Below, piece by piece: positions 1-12,614 of a stretch of DNA of 64,000 nucleotides. Position numbers and translations under genes: made by a program. The first letter of the stretch is position 1, and each line of letters begins with the position of its first letter. This DNA is from Dermatemys mawii (lineage: Eukaryota > Chordata > Testudines > Dermatemydidae): assembly GCA_007922305.1 (NCBI GenBank), contig ML677373.1:12884127-12948126 (forward strand). Reading direction: 5' to 3'. Under the pieces are notes generated by a model. It was not told the origin of the DNA. It saw only the letters and a program-made list of their open reading frames with translations, and ran no database searches.

Positions 1-3000
1 TGCTACTTTGCTTCTTGACAGCAATAGTGAATCATGGGTTCACTGTCAAAGTGTTAATTCTTGATTTCGGAACATCTTACATCCCTGTTCAGTGTCTGAA
101 TATCGCTCAACAGGGATCTCAAGTAAAATCCCATTTAGATTTTTTTTAAGAAAAAGAGATGACTATTTGTCATCCTCACCTCATTCAGAAATGGAGATGT
201 CAGCCAGTTTTTACTTCCCTTAATTGGGAAGGGGGATAAAAATGCATTGGGTGATGGGGAGGGATTTTAGAGAGACTGCAATTCAAGGGATATAGCTGAA
301 ATTGTGGTAACTGTGATCATGGAGTGCTAAAGCTGTAAATCCTGTTTGATGTTTACAAAAAATAGCAATCTTCCAATTCATTGGTCAGAATTATTGGAGT
401 TCTCAGCTAGGGTAATTTGATTAGTGACAACACTTGGGGAAGCTGTCTCTAAGTAATGAAATGTGGGCTTTTCCTTACTTTCATTTATAATCGTGCATAC
501 AGTGTGCTCTAGGGACTGACAAAAAATACACATAAAAGTATAAGAAATTAAAGACTTAGCATATATAAATGTTACCTGAAAGGATATTTCAGTCATTATA
601 TGGCTACATCAAAACCCTCTTCTCTGACTGGAGTCTCACTATTCATGTACTGGTATTAATAAAGTCTAATTTTTACCACTACAGCATATAGCCCTTGTTT
701 TCTCCATTGTGTGGGCCTATAATGCATGATCAAGTGGATTGGCCTAATTTACTGTGCCTGCCAGTGAGGAGTGATTAGAGAAACAAACCTGCCTAAGGAC
801 TTAAGGGCAGGCATGTCACTTGGATTATAAAGCAAAAAAAAGAAAAAGGCTTTATCAGTTGATCATCCATTATTATAATGAACTCAGTGGCCCTGAATTC
901 TACAGCTGTCCTATGTGTGAGCTCAGTGTTTTCAGTATTCATGCTGTAAAGATGTTCAGTGTCTGTTTCCAAGATCAGGTATAAGGCTTAGCCCAACCTG
1001 GTTGGCTGACCTGAGAAGTATCTTTTCTTCCTATCTCAGCAATTAGAGGTCATTATTTTCAGAAACGTGACAGAACTGAATTGAACATCTCTGTCTAAAT
1101 AGAGAGTTTGAAAAATTGCCTTGACATTTATTCACCCAAGGACTAAGCCAATCAGCCCAGAGGAACTGTATGTGGGAGCCCTGATTAATCAGTTCCATCT
1201 CCTCCAAAGAATAAAAAACAGTTCTCTATTCTTTCCCCCACATCCACCAGTAAATTAATTTGAGGCTACCACTACCTCTTTGCATGACTCTGTCACTGTT
1301 GCCACCCTCCTAGACATTCAGGAAACCATCTGCTTCCTTTCTTTCATGAAGTCTGTTCTCCTTTTTCTCCTTCTCTTGAAGAAAAAGCAGCAACTATGAC
1401 GTTCTGCTTCTCTCACAAATTATTGCTACCTTGTCCACCATAGTCTCTCTTTTCTGTTAGAGGAACAGGAACACTTGGACCATCTTGCTACTGTTTGTGC
1501 TTCTCCTCAGAACAGCCAGAGACTTCTCTGCCCCATTCAGCTTACCGCCTGGGCAAAATCTGTGTTGTTCCTGGGAAAGCAGAACTATTAAGTTGATTGC
1601 ATAAATGGATATTTTTGGAGCCTTAGATAAGGGTCCCTTGTATTTTAAGGTCTGTAGAATTGTGTTTCAGCCTCTCTCTGCTTTTTTTTTAAAGTTAGCA
1701 TGAAAAATGTGAATTGAGTTTGAACTGATGGGTGTCTTGAAGACTTCCTGAGTCTGTAGATCACGTGGCACAAACGCTTAGAATGTCAGTATTTTTAATC
1801 ATGAATGGAAGGTCTCATCTGTTTTGTCTAAAAAGAGTGATCAGCCTCCAAAAGGAAGAACTTCTATAGCCTATTGCATAGGCGTTGCCATTGCTGAATT
1901 CTGCAGCCGCGATCCCCTTGTCATTGTGATCACTGTAGCTGGCTGACACAGCTGCCAGAGTTGTGACGAAATCCAGAGTTTGACCACCAGATGATTCTCC
2001 ATCACAGATTTGTTGAGCTCCTCTCTAGAAAGGTTAGGCAACTGCTCTGTGAATTTTGCCACAGAGCCCCAATATTGAAAATTATATTTTCAGAGCCGTG
2101 CCTCTTGATTTGAGATCCTCATTTGATCCAGCCTCTTTATCCTTGGGCGAGGATTTGTTCCTCCCTTGACATAATCTCTCATTTGTCACCATCATGACAA
2201 GCAAATTAGGAGCAGGATGCATATACAAGCACTCAAATCCCACAGTAGGGATGTGTTAATGCTTGTCCATATGCTTTGCCACAGGTGCCACAGAAGCTAG
2301 AGTTTTCCACAGAGTTCTGGCTATTTCCAATAAATGCCTCATTGACAAGGAGAGCTACTCTCCCTGGGGCAAGGACTGGAGAATAGCCACTAATTTGTGT
2401 ATGTTTTCCTGAATACCTTCAGTCTGGATAGAAGGTTGGGGTCAGCCATGGATAAAAAGTTCTTGATGTGCCCAGAAATCCCCCAGGACAGGAGATAAAG
2501 CATCTAGCCCCATGGCATTGTTCGGTGGCAAGAAGATGGAGGGCAATGAGTCACTGGATACTCTTTGTGCAACACTGTACAATGGCCTCAGGCTGTACCA
2601 GTGCTGAGATGGTATCCTTCATCTGGCTGTGCAGCATGGGTGGTTGCACCATAGCTTGGTTAGGTGATCTTACCTAGAGTGGGTTGAAGATCAGGAGCTA
2701 AAGGAATGAGGAGTGTCCTGTGGATTCCAAGGCCACTGTGGATATGAGTAAAGCATCAATGGACAGTCCATGAGTCTACTGAGTGATCATTGCTGATCCC
2801 GGTATCAGTCAGTATAGCCAGGGGATGATCCAAGAGACTAAGGGCATGAGTGCCAGTCCTAGGAGTACTGCTAGGTAAATTTCTCTGGCTTTGGCGCACT
2901 GGGTGTATGCACATCTTAAAGAACAGTTACGAAACAGGTAAGTCAGTCTTTTCCCTGGAGAGTGAAGTGTATAAGGGCTAATTATTATTTTAAGTAAATA

Positions 3001-3282
3001 TATTTGAAATGTACTTTTTGTTTCAGTCCTGAATCTGGTAGTTTGGGTCCATCACACCTTTGGAATAAGAAGGAAATGTATCTCAGTTTCTGTATTCTTT
3101 TGTGCTTTTCAATCTTGGAAGAGGACTTTGGGGGGTGTTGTATTAGAGGTTTGGGGCACCAAGGGTGAGATTCTGAAGGTGTGGTTTGATTTGGAGGCTA
3201 ACATCCTGTTCCTCTTAACTAAAATAGAAGCAAAGTTTCATTTGTCCTCTAATCACAAGACAACTAATGTGGTTTAGTGAAC

Positions 3283-3460
3283 AGAGTGTGCGTCCAGTAG
3301 TTGGAAACTCCAAAGTTCTAATCCTGGCTGCTGCACCTGCTGTGTGACTTTGGGCAAATCATTAATCTTTGTTTCTTCCTCCATTTTGTAAGATGGAGAT
3401 ATTTATTACAGAGATGTTGAGGAACATTGTAAAGTACTACAAATGCTTAATCCTAGTGTG
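3283..3460 (+). repeat. MIR-like CORE SINE
   Basis: CTGCTGTGTGACTTTGGGCA followed by AATCATTAATC matches the MIR core, with the usual TTTGTAAGATGGAGATA tail. Confidence 0.65.
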
Positions 3461-4786
3461 ATAAAAGAAGAGCAACACTCATATAGTAAATCAGTTAAAA
3501 CTTCTTAGTTTTTCAGGACAAAATGAGGACCGGACTCCCCAGGTTATAAATCTAGTATCACAACCCTGCTGTGACTTGTGAACCATAGTGTTTGTTTTTT
3601 CTTCCACAAGATATCTGTTTTAGCTTTCCTAATTCAGACCAGTTTAATTAGTGGTGTGGTCTAGTAATAGGGCAAGCTCTCAGTTTGAATTGTCACAACA
3701 GTTAGCATGTACTGATCATGTCCCCGTGCTCTGCTATTTTTTTCAGCTGTCTTATTTCTGACGTATCATTTAGTAATTGTGCTTGCGACAGAGCCAGTAT
3801 GCTTACTTCTGCTGAATGGAAATTGCAAAATTGGGAAGATCCCATGTTCTTGCAAAATGCCAGAGGACCACTGTTAGACTTCTGCAGTCTCCTCCATGAA
3901 CTTAAAAGGAACTGTAAAACACACTCACTGGAATTTGTTTGATAGCCCCTTTTTTATTTTCTGGCAATGCCTTTCAACTTCCATCCCTCAGAAGTTCTGC
4001 CAAGAACTTTTACATAGGCCTTGCAGTTTCATTAAAGGCTGCTCTGAGAAGTTATGATCAGAGTTGTATTTGTCTAAATGTTCTAAAATCATACAACAGC
4101 AAATGTGTATTTCGTGCTCAGTAGCTGTGCTCCTAAACTTAAATGGAAAGCTTGAACAGACTGGGAGGGACAGCAGCTTTTAAGACTATGATGTAAGTGG
4201 CTGATCTGGGAATAAAACCAGGAGAACTGACTTTACCTTGACCACTAGATAACGCTACTTCTCATTTTGACGTGTCCTTGGATTGCATCGGAAGTGACTG
4301 TAGATTTTATTAAATGTTCAGTTAAGTGAATCTCAGCTAAATTAATGGAATTTGTTGGTACATCATAGTCCAGCTAAATCTAAACTACAACGTTTTGTCA
4401 GCATAGCTGTGTCTGTTCGGGGTATGAAAAAATTTGAATATGATTTTTTTAAAAAAAAAAAAACAACTGAGGCTAATCTCGGTTTGTTTTAAGGATTTTT
4501 TAGATTTTTCACTTAAGTTTCCATTTTAAAATTATGGGTTTTAAGCATTTTTAATTTTTTTAATTAATATTTTCACAGTTGCAGGAAATTATTGGGGAAA
4601 GTCAGACTATTTAATTATAGGAAATGTTGAGATTCAAAAAATTAAAGTTCTGTAAACAGTTAAAACACACATTGTCAATATCACTTGTCAATATACAAAG
4701 TAAATATCCTTTTAAATCAGCAAATCATACCTGTTTTTACTCTTCATTTGATAGTCCACATGTAACAAGCCTAATTCAAAAGTCTA

Positions 4787-5073
4787 AGGGCTTGTCTTTA
4801 CTAGCGCGGGGAGAGATGGATCTTATGGCGATCAATTTATCATGTCTTGTCAAGATGCGATAAATCGATCGCTAGTGGCGCCCTCGTCAACTCCGTAACT
4901 CCAGCTCGCCAAAAGGCGCAAGCTGGAGTCAACGGGGGAGCGCGCCGCCGACCGCCACTGCCGTGTGGATGGCAGGTAAGTCGGCTGTAGATACACCAAT
5001 TTCAGCTAAGTTATTATCGTACCTGAAAGTGCGTATCTACAGTCGATCCCCCGCCCTAGTGAGGACCAGCCCT
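4787..5073 (+). mobile_element. Palindromic non-autonomous DNA element, copy 1
   Basis: Terminal inverted repeats AGGGCTTGTCTTTACTAG and CTAGTGAGGACCAGCCCT bound 287 bp. Inside are three more palindromes: an ATTTATC.../GATAAAT hairpin, an ACTCCAGCT.../AGCTGGAGT hairpin and a GTAGATAC.../GTATCTAC hairpin. There is no coding capacity. An inverted copy lies at 8367-8650 (about 88% alike by eye). Confidence 0.85.
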
Positions 5074-6401
5074 AGATCACTGGATTTTGAGTCTAGTAAG
5101 TTCTCAAGCAGCATTTTTCTTACTTTACCTTTCGGTAAATGTTTATTATAAGTGGAAATATTTTGTTCTCTGTGTGTATGCAGTGAAATCGATATTTCCG
5201 AACAGGCTTGGAAAGATTAGATTTTTATCAATAAATATCTATAGATGACATAGATATGCCAGCAAAACCCCCGGCATACCTAATGCTGTATTTCCAGAGC
5301 TTGCATAGACTAACCCTCAGTCTAGTCCTCTTGAGCCTGGGTCTAGAATAGACCTGTACTTTATTCAGACTCAGTGAAGCCTGTCCATGCTCTTCAGTGA
5401 ATAAGTAGGGACTAGGGAAGAGGTATCTACAGGTTCTAAGAATTTATATTTATGGTTCAGTTTAATTGCTTCATTGATAGTTTCTCTTTAGGGGGCCTGT
5501 TTAAACAGTGGCGATTTGTCTGTCAACTTTAGCATAGGGAAACGTGTTAGACAAATGGCCATCTGAGCAGGACCTGAGTAAATTAATCCACTCTGCATAA
5601 CAGCAAACTGGGGAAGTGCTGTGTTCTTCAATAGTTCCACAATTAAATGTGGATTGGGTTTGAGATTAAGGAAGGATGTTTTTGTTTTATGTTTCCGTAA
5701 TAGCATCCTGAGCAATGTAGTTAGTTATAAAAGGCATCTGGTCCTGGGCTTCAGTCAGAGTAAACTAGTTTGTGATCTCTTGGCGGAAAGCAGTGTTCCT
5801 CTTCCTCTTTTTAAGAAACTGTTCTTGAGAGCAGAGCTATGGGATTTAATACGTATAAGAGGCAAGCTGTGGAGTTTGATCTACGATAAAGATCTTTTTA
5901 TACTACATACGTGATTGAATCACTGTAATGAAAGTGCAGTGTGTTCACTGCACCTTGGAACTACTGAACAGTCATTACTCCTTTTAATCCTAAAATCATA
6001 GTAACTAAAATGGAGAGTTTTTATGCTTGGTAATATTATCTGGGTTGCCTGTCTTGAAGCTTGTTTTGGGATTTCCTCAGTATGTTAACTCCCAAAAGTA
6101 CTGTTAAGGTGGAAAGAGGCCCATCTAGAGACATGTATTGTTTACAACTGCTACTGTTCTTATGGCCTATTAGTAGTTTGACGTTTTAACTTGTGTTGCT
6201 AGCATTCACTCTGACTACATGTACACTAGCCTTTCCATACAATTTCTTGTTACCAGTGGTTCAGCTCCACCTACAGTAGTCACAGTGAGAGGATTATCAT
6301 AAATGAAACTATTGCAATGTCTCTCATTTCTATCACTGTGCCTACTCTTTACAGGGAGTCTAGACAACACAGCAGTAAAAATGTTAGCATTTGATCTAGG
6401 C

Positions 6402-6711
6402 TAGGGGTTTGCAACCTTTCAGAAGTGGCGTGCTGAGTCTTCATTTATTGTCTAATTTAAGGTTTCACGTGCCAGTAATACATTTTAATGTTTTTAGAAG
6501 ATGTCTTTCTATATGTCTATAATATAGAACTAAACTATTGTTGTATGTAAAGTAAATAAGGTTTTTAAAATGTTTAAGAAGCTTCATTTAAAATTAAATT
6601 TAAAATGCAGAGCCCCCCAGACCGGTGGCCAGGACCAGGGCAGTGTGTATGTCACTGAAAATCATCTTGTGTGCTGCCTTTGGCATGCATGCCATAGGTT
6701 GCCTACCCCTG
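6402..6711. mobile_element. hAT-like element
   Basis: It starts TAGGGGTTTGCAACCTTTC and ends CATAGGTTGCCTACCCCTG, clear inverted ends. Flanks ATCTAGGC and ATCTATCT are only partly alike. AT-rich interior with no coding capacity. Confidence 0.7.
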
Positions 6712-8366
6712 ATCTATCTAGGCTTATCTATATTGATGACAGCAACAGTGGGAAACGTTAGTGAAAAGTTAGTGTAGATGAGGCCAGTGGCTAAACTTGT
6801 GGAGTGTTTCTCAGTTTGACTCTGAGACAGCCCCAGTCTGCTGAGGCAGCAGCTGTTCCAGCTTTCCCAGTCAGGACCAGGTGATCTGCCCAGCTCCAAT
6901 TCACCTCCCTTAATTGGAGCTGGAGTGACAGAGGGCTGGCTAAGCAGTTTTCTGCTTAGCACCCTGTCACACAAGGAATGATACTTGCAACTTGACTCTG
7001 ACTTACAGTACATGTTAGCTTTGTAACGGATATCCTTTCATTTCTTTGATGATTTGGGATATTATTTTAGCATATCTGTATGCATTCCTATAGCACAATA
7101 CTGTAGTGATAGTATGAACTGGTGTGACCACCTCGGGGAAAGCCTTTTTTCTGTTTAGGCAGAGTGAAGAGAGAATCATGGGTCCTGGCTTGCTGGTTTC
7201 TGTGACTTCCACTGTTCTGTATGTTTATAGTAACTTTCAGCTTTGTTTTGTTTCACTGCTGACCAATATAATGCCCTCCTTCAGAGACAGAGAGAAACGG
7301 CTAGTTTCTTTCTGAGGAGAGAGGAAAATGTCAAGGAATAACACATTATAATCAAGAAAAGTACTTTGGAACATACAGGACAAAACAGTTCTCCTTGGCT
7401 CTAGTTGAAAGTGTTTAAACTTCCTGACTCTTGCTGTAGTGAATGGTGTCAGTATGAGAACCCAACAATGTGTCTGCCATGTTAAAGTAATAAGTCAAGA
7501 CTTCAGCCAAACCTTCCAGTAGAAAGCAGTGTTGAAGTACAGAGCTACCCCTGCCCACTTTTCAGATTGGTTTTTATGTGAGCCCCTCTTGTTAGCTACT
7601 TTTGCATGGGCATGTTTGTTTTTTTTATTTATATTTTTTTAAGGGATGAGGATGGGAAAAGTGTTTATACAGAGGTATGGGCAGCAGAAAATCTGGGGTG
7701 GAAAATGACAAACCTCTGAACCTTTTTCATATCAGTTGACACAAGTTGTTGAGATGTTAAGCTATGCTACTTGATTGTTGACTGTGGCTTTATAGGAAAT
7801 GTATTTACACTCATTATTTGCTGGCTGCTTCAAGCCTGCATTTGATGGTCTGCATTTTTCACAGCTTCTGCATTTGTCTGGATGTTGCTCTGCTAACGAT
7901 AACAGATGCACAGTTCTTGTTATGCAGCTGTGTCCAAGAAGCTTAGTGCATCAGCTCCTGGTCTGCAAAATGGAGATATTTCCCTATCTTTCCCCGTCAG
8001 GCACACACACATGGAGTGTGCTGAGGATAAATTATTTGAGATACAAAGAAAAGTAAAAAGATATGAAATGTAGAAAGTTGGGAATTCCTGAACCAGCCGT
8101 CTCTTCTCAGGTGTTTAACTGTATTATTTAATGTATAACATTTGACTGGTGTAGTTAGAATGAAACACAATGAAATTATGACATGGGGGACATAAACCAA
8201 GAGAAGGGGGACTTGTTCTGTGGTTTATAACCTGATTTGTCTTGCTCGTATTGGAATGCTTGCTATTTTGATGTACAGGTTACCCTGTGCTATAAGGTGC
8301 TGTTTCCTTAACATATCCTTCTGTGCTGTGTCCTCTTACTGCTATCCCTAAAAAAATCCACCTCTG

Positions 8367-8650
8367 TGGGCTGGTCCTCACTAGGGCAGGGGATCGACTG
8401 TAGATACACCGATTTCAGCTACGTTATTAACGTAGCTGAAATTGCGTATCTACAGCCGACTTACCTGCCATCCTCGTGGCGGCGGGTGGCGGCATGCTCC
8501 CCCGTCGACTCCAGCTTGTGCCTTTTGGTGAGCTGGAGTTACGGAGTCGACGGGGGCGCCGCTGGCGATCAATTTATCGCATCTTGACGAGACGCGATAA
8601 ATCGATCACCGTAAGATCGATCTCTCCCCACGGTAGTGAAGACAAGCCCT
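8367..8650 (-). mobile_element. Palindromic non-autonomous DNA element, copy 2 (inverted relative to copy 1)
   Basis: Same family as 4787-5073, in opposite orientation. The CAGCTACGTTATTAACGTAG palindrome is almost perfect in this copy. CTGTG occurs on both sides of the ends (8364-8368 and about 8649-8653), a weak hint of a target duplication. Confidence 0.85.
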
Positions 8651-8686
8651 GTGAGGGGAGTAACTCCCAGCACTAGTGCACTATCT

Positions 8687-8795
8687 CACTGCCACTTTAC
8701 AGCGCTGAAACTTGCAATGCTGGGGGGGGAGTGTTTTCACACCCCTGAGCAAGACTGTTGCAGTGCTGTTAAACGGCAGCGTAGACAAGACCTTA
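8687..8795 (+). mobile_element. Fragment of another short palindromic DNA element
   Basis: It contains CACTTTACAGCGCTGAAACT and ends in GCAGCGTAGACAAGACCTT, with arms around CAGCGCTG and CAGTGCTG. This resembles the turtle element with TGTCTACACTGCC ends. It abuts copy 2 of the preceding family, so one may have inserted into the other. Confidence 0.5.
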
Positions 8796-10313
8796 GTATT
8801 CTCTGGTGCTAAATTACACAGTTGCTTTCTTCTTTGGAATTAAACACAGTGGACCAGATTTAACTCTGTTGTAATCTGATTAATTTTACATTAAAGTCAT
8901 TGGGAATTGTGGCTGCTTATATCTGGGCTAATTTGGCCCAATTGTTTTTGGAACAGGGGCCATCCCTTTTTATCCCATCATCCTTCTTTGTGGATTTTAT
9001 TTTTATTCTTTTTTAAAGCCCTGTATCAAGTCAATCTCCTGAGGGGGGTTGAACCTGGCTGTCTCTGGAGCCTCTTAGTGCTTTTTGATGTCAGCCAGCA
9101 GTCAGCTAACAATCCCCTCCTAGCCACTGTTCCACATAAGGATGTAGTTGGGGTATAGCATTCTGTGCCCTGCTCAGATTGTTTGTAACAATTGCTTGCT
9201 TTTCTGAGTTTGAAAAGAGTTCTTATTCTCTAGTTGTGGAGCTTTGTGGGCTTTCCTTGGATGCCTGAAACTTGAGGGAAGAGTTCTCAATATGCTGCAT
9301 TGTTTTCATTGTAGTTAAGCCAGCCCATCACTGTAAACGAGGGAAATCACATCAGCAGCTGATTAACAGGCTATATTTAAGAGCTGTTCAGTTGCTCTTT
9401 CTGTCACGCTGTTGCAAGAGTGGAACTCTGGGACAGCAGTCCAGTGGTACTCCAGTCCAGTGGAACTCCTGTGCAGTAGTCTGGGAGCTAAATGGCAGTT
9501 AGAAAGAAATTTTAAAATGAGGTTAATTGAATATGAAAACAAATGCTGTAATCAGTAAAGGTTATTGATTTTATCCTATCTCTATCTCTAAACTAATGTT
9601 CATTATTCTGCAGAACATTGTACTGAAAATTCCTAATACTGTAATAGAAGTTGACAAGGGGAAGCTGGGGATTTTAGAAGTTGAGCAAGAGACTGCCCTG
9701 AGGTTTGCAGCACCTACGAGGCTCTAACAGGATAGAAATTCCAGCTATCCATAGTTAGTGATGACACTGTAATTTTCATGAGGTAACAAAGTTCATTATG
9801 ACCAACTATGCAGTTTGTAACATTCAGAATTGTTTCAGGCAGTCTGCAGATTCAGGAAGTGATTGCATTCAGTTAATGTTTGGAAGATTTTCTTAGGCAT
9901 TTAACTTTTTTTAAGGAAGCTGAGATACTGAAGTAAAGAACTGCAGCTAGGGAGAATTTTGAGTAAGTTGTCCACTTATGGAACTGTGGAGTACACAGAG
10001 CTGTCTTTATAGCACAAAAATACAATATATTGCAAGAATGTGCATTATGAAATTCAAGTTGCAGCTGTTGTCTTCTTCCTTGGAGTCTCTGTCACTTTGC
10101 AGAACTACCTCTAAGAGAGGTGATGCCACAAGAGTGAGTCATGGAGTCAACATACAGTTCTCAAGCTATACATAAAGCAGAAAATGTGTGGTGCATAACA
10201 GCTTTGTCCTGAGTCTACTGACCAACCTTGATGTGGTTTTTCACCCTGTTGCAGTCAACATTATTTTAACAGTAGTTTATTTAATAGAATGGGCTGGCAA
10301 TTTGTGGTATCTC

Positions 10314-10350
10314 TTTTTTTTTTTTTTTTTTTTTTCCCCCCCCCCCCCCC
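10314..10350 (+). repeat. T22C15 homopolymer junction
   Basis: A run of 22 T is followed directly by 15 C. The C run is unusual; it may be a tract that is hard to sequence, so the lengths may be inexact. Confidence 0.85.
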
Positions 10351-10639
10351 ACATTTGTGGCACCTAGCTGCAAAAACATTCTCAGCGCACTTCCCCTCCA
10401 CCACTTTGTGCATCAGTGCAGGCTACCCCGTTATGACTAAAATTGCATTTGTACTGTAATAGTCACATTTGTGGGCATATCCACCCCCAACGAGCATATC
10501 TGACTGTATGTGCCAGTCTGGGAAGTAAGATGGTTGCAATTTTTACAGCTGCTGGAGGTTTGGTTGTAGTTCTCCCATTCACAGTTTCTGCAGGCACCTC
10601 AGAACATATAGCTTGTGTTTTGAAACTGTCAGGATGAGG

Positions 10640-11860
10640 ATAATATTCAATTTGGCAGAAAGGTTCTGTAATGGGTCCCCACGGTGCAACCTGGAACTCT
10701 GGTACCACTGAACTGTGGTCTGTCTTCCCAAGCTAGGATCTCTTTCACACTGTGATGCTGTGGCAAGCTGCCGACCCCTCCAGGTTCTGCACTCACACAA
10801 CCATTTACAGGCAGGGACACATCAAGCTTTTGCCAGCCACTCATGAACCAACAATAGAGAGGCTCCAGCCAACTCCCCGCAGCTCCCTAGTGTAGGACCC
10901 AGAGCTATACCACCCTGCCTTCCTTAAAGCCTGACCAGTATAAGTTTATTACCCAATCCGCTCCTTCCTCAATGTGGAGAAGACTTGTGCAGGTTTTTGT
11001 TAAATGATCTAAGATTTTTTCATACACTTCACTCAAACTACACTGTTTTTAGGTGAAATATAAAACAAATTTATTAACGACAAAAAGATAGATTTTAAGT
11101 TGTTGTTAAGTGTACAGATCAAAGATTACCTAAGAAAGAAAACAAAATTGCAATCTAAGTTCTATAAACTAGACAGGATTTGAATAGAGCCCTATCTCAT
11201 CCTGATGGTACCAACAGTCCACCAATCTTCCATATACAGGCTGGAATTCCTTCTTTCCCACCTAGGACCACGTTGCCAGTCCAGTCTTTGTTCTTGAGGT
11301 GTTTCCAGGTGTTTGAGTTGTGCGGGGAGGGAGGCTAAGTGATGTCACTTCCCCCTTTTATAGCTTCTGCCCTGTGGAAGGAACTTCATTGTCCTAAACA
11401 AAGCCCCCAGCACAGTTTGTGGAAAAGTACAGGCACAAGATGGAGTCCAGTGTCAGATGAGCTAGTCATATGACCATGCATGCCTTGATGAGACATACTA
11501 GGGGCCATTACCCGTATTTTGGCTAGAACATACACAGGAAAGTCTATCAGGTGGGGATAAACTTCCATAGCTCATTGTGTTCATTGGTAGGCCATCAACT
11601 TGAATAAACCATTCACAGTGTGTTGGCTAGTCTGGATGTATACCTTGTGTGGGAGTTATAACAGGAGCAAACACTTTTGAAATACAGATATATGGTCAAT
11701 ATTCATAATGTCAGATACAAAAATGTAACATGCAAACCGTAAGTTTTCCGTTGAGCCCTCTCATGACATATTTTGTACAAGATTTGTTGTGATTATATAA
11801 CAGTGGTGAATATGGGAATACCAAGGTGTTGCTGGGGGGGTGGTAGGGGGTACATAGTAT
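10640..11860 (-). repeat. LTR-like dispersed repeat, probably retroviral or gypsy in origin
   Basis: Contains AAAACAAATTTATTAACGAC, AAAAGATAGATTTTAAGTTG and CAAAAATGTAACATGCAAAC, a combination I recall as a common turtle long-terminal-repeat-like sequence. No intact ORF. Both ends are uncertain and no target duplication was found. Confidence 0.4.
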
Positions 11861-12394
11861 CATAGGTTCCTTTCTACAATTTCTTAAATTATTGGAAATA
11901 TTCACAGGGTGTAGGACTGGGAATATCTTGAATATTTTTCTCAAGTTGTTGCAGCAAAAGCTTCATCAGAGCTTCCTTGCTGAGCAGCCATTCAACATGC
12001 ATCGTCTCGGTTTCTATGGGCACAGATGGGTTTTTGCTGATAAGTGATCTATTATGGAACTAGGAAACTGACAGATAGTATGTGAGCCACTGTTACTGTA
12101 ACACAGGGCTGACTACAGACTGAGAGCATCACATGGCAGTGTTTGTATTTAAATGTAATGGCTAAAAATATCCCCCCTCCTCCTTCCTCTCATGCACAAA
12201 TGCTCCAGTGTAAAAGGAACACAGTGTTTAATTTCTCATTTGACTGCATCAATAGCAGATTTGGCTGCAAACAACACTCAAGTTCATGTTTAGCCCATAC
12301 ACAGAAAGCAGGAATTCTCAATGCATTTCGGTAAGAATTACAGAGTTTGGGCTTCCACCTGTCTTTAGGCTCCCCAAACCACCTTCATCTAGAG

Positions 12395-12614
12395 CAGTGG
12401 TCTTCAAACTGGGGTGCGCGAGACCCCGCCACCGAGCCCGGCCGGGAGATCGCCGAACTCCTGGGCGGGCTATGTTGGTCCCACCGAAATGCCGCTGCAG
12501 AAAGTGGAAGCTTCCGCTTTCTGCAGCAGCATTTCGGTGGATATATCCCCCGGGGACTGCCAGACTTTTCCCTCAAAGAAAGAGGCCGTGGGGGGAAAAG
12601 TTTGAAGACCCCTG
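12395..12614 (+). mobile_element. hAT-like non-autonomous element with exact target duplication
   Basis: Terminal repeats CAGTGGTCTTCAAACT and AGTTTGAAGACCCCTG. Flanks ATCTAGAG at 12387-12394 and 12615-12622 are identical and fit the hAT target preference NTCTAGAN. The centre is a long palindrome (CGAAATGCCGCTGCAGAAAG against its complement). GC-rich and non-coding; ORFs here are shadows of the palindrome. Confidence 0.92.

Noticed and set aside
1871..2700. Minus-strand ORF at 1871-2062 and coding-like stretches up to 2.7 kb
   Set aside because: All frames are broken by stops within 60-70 codons and the product was not recognised; it may be a decayed retrogene, but I could not support it.
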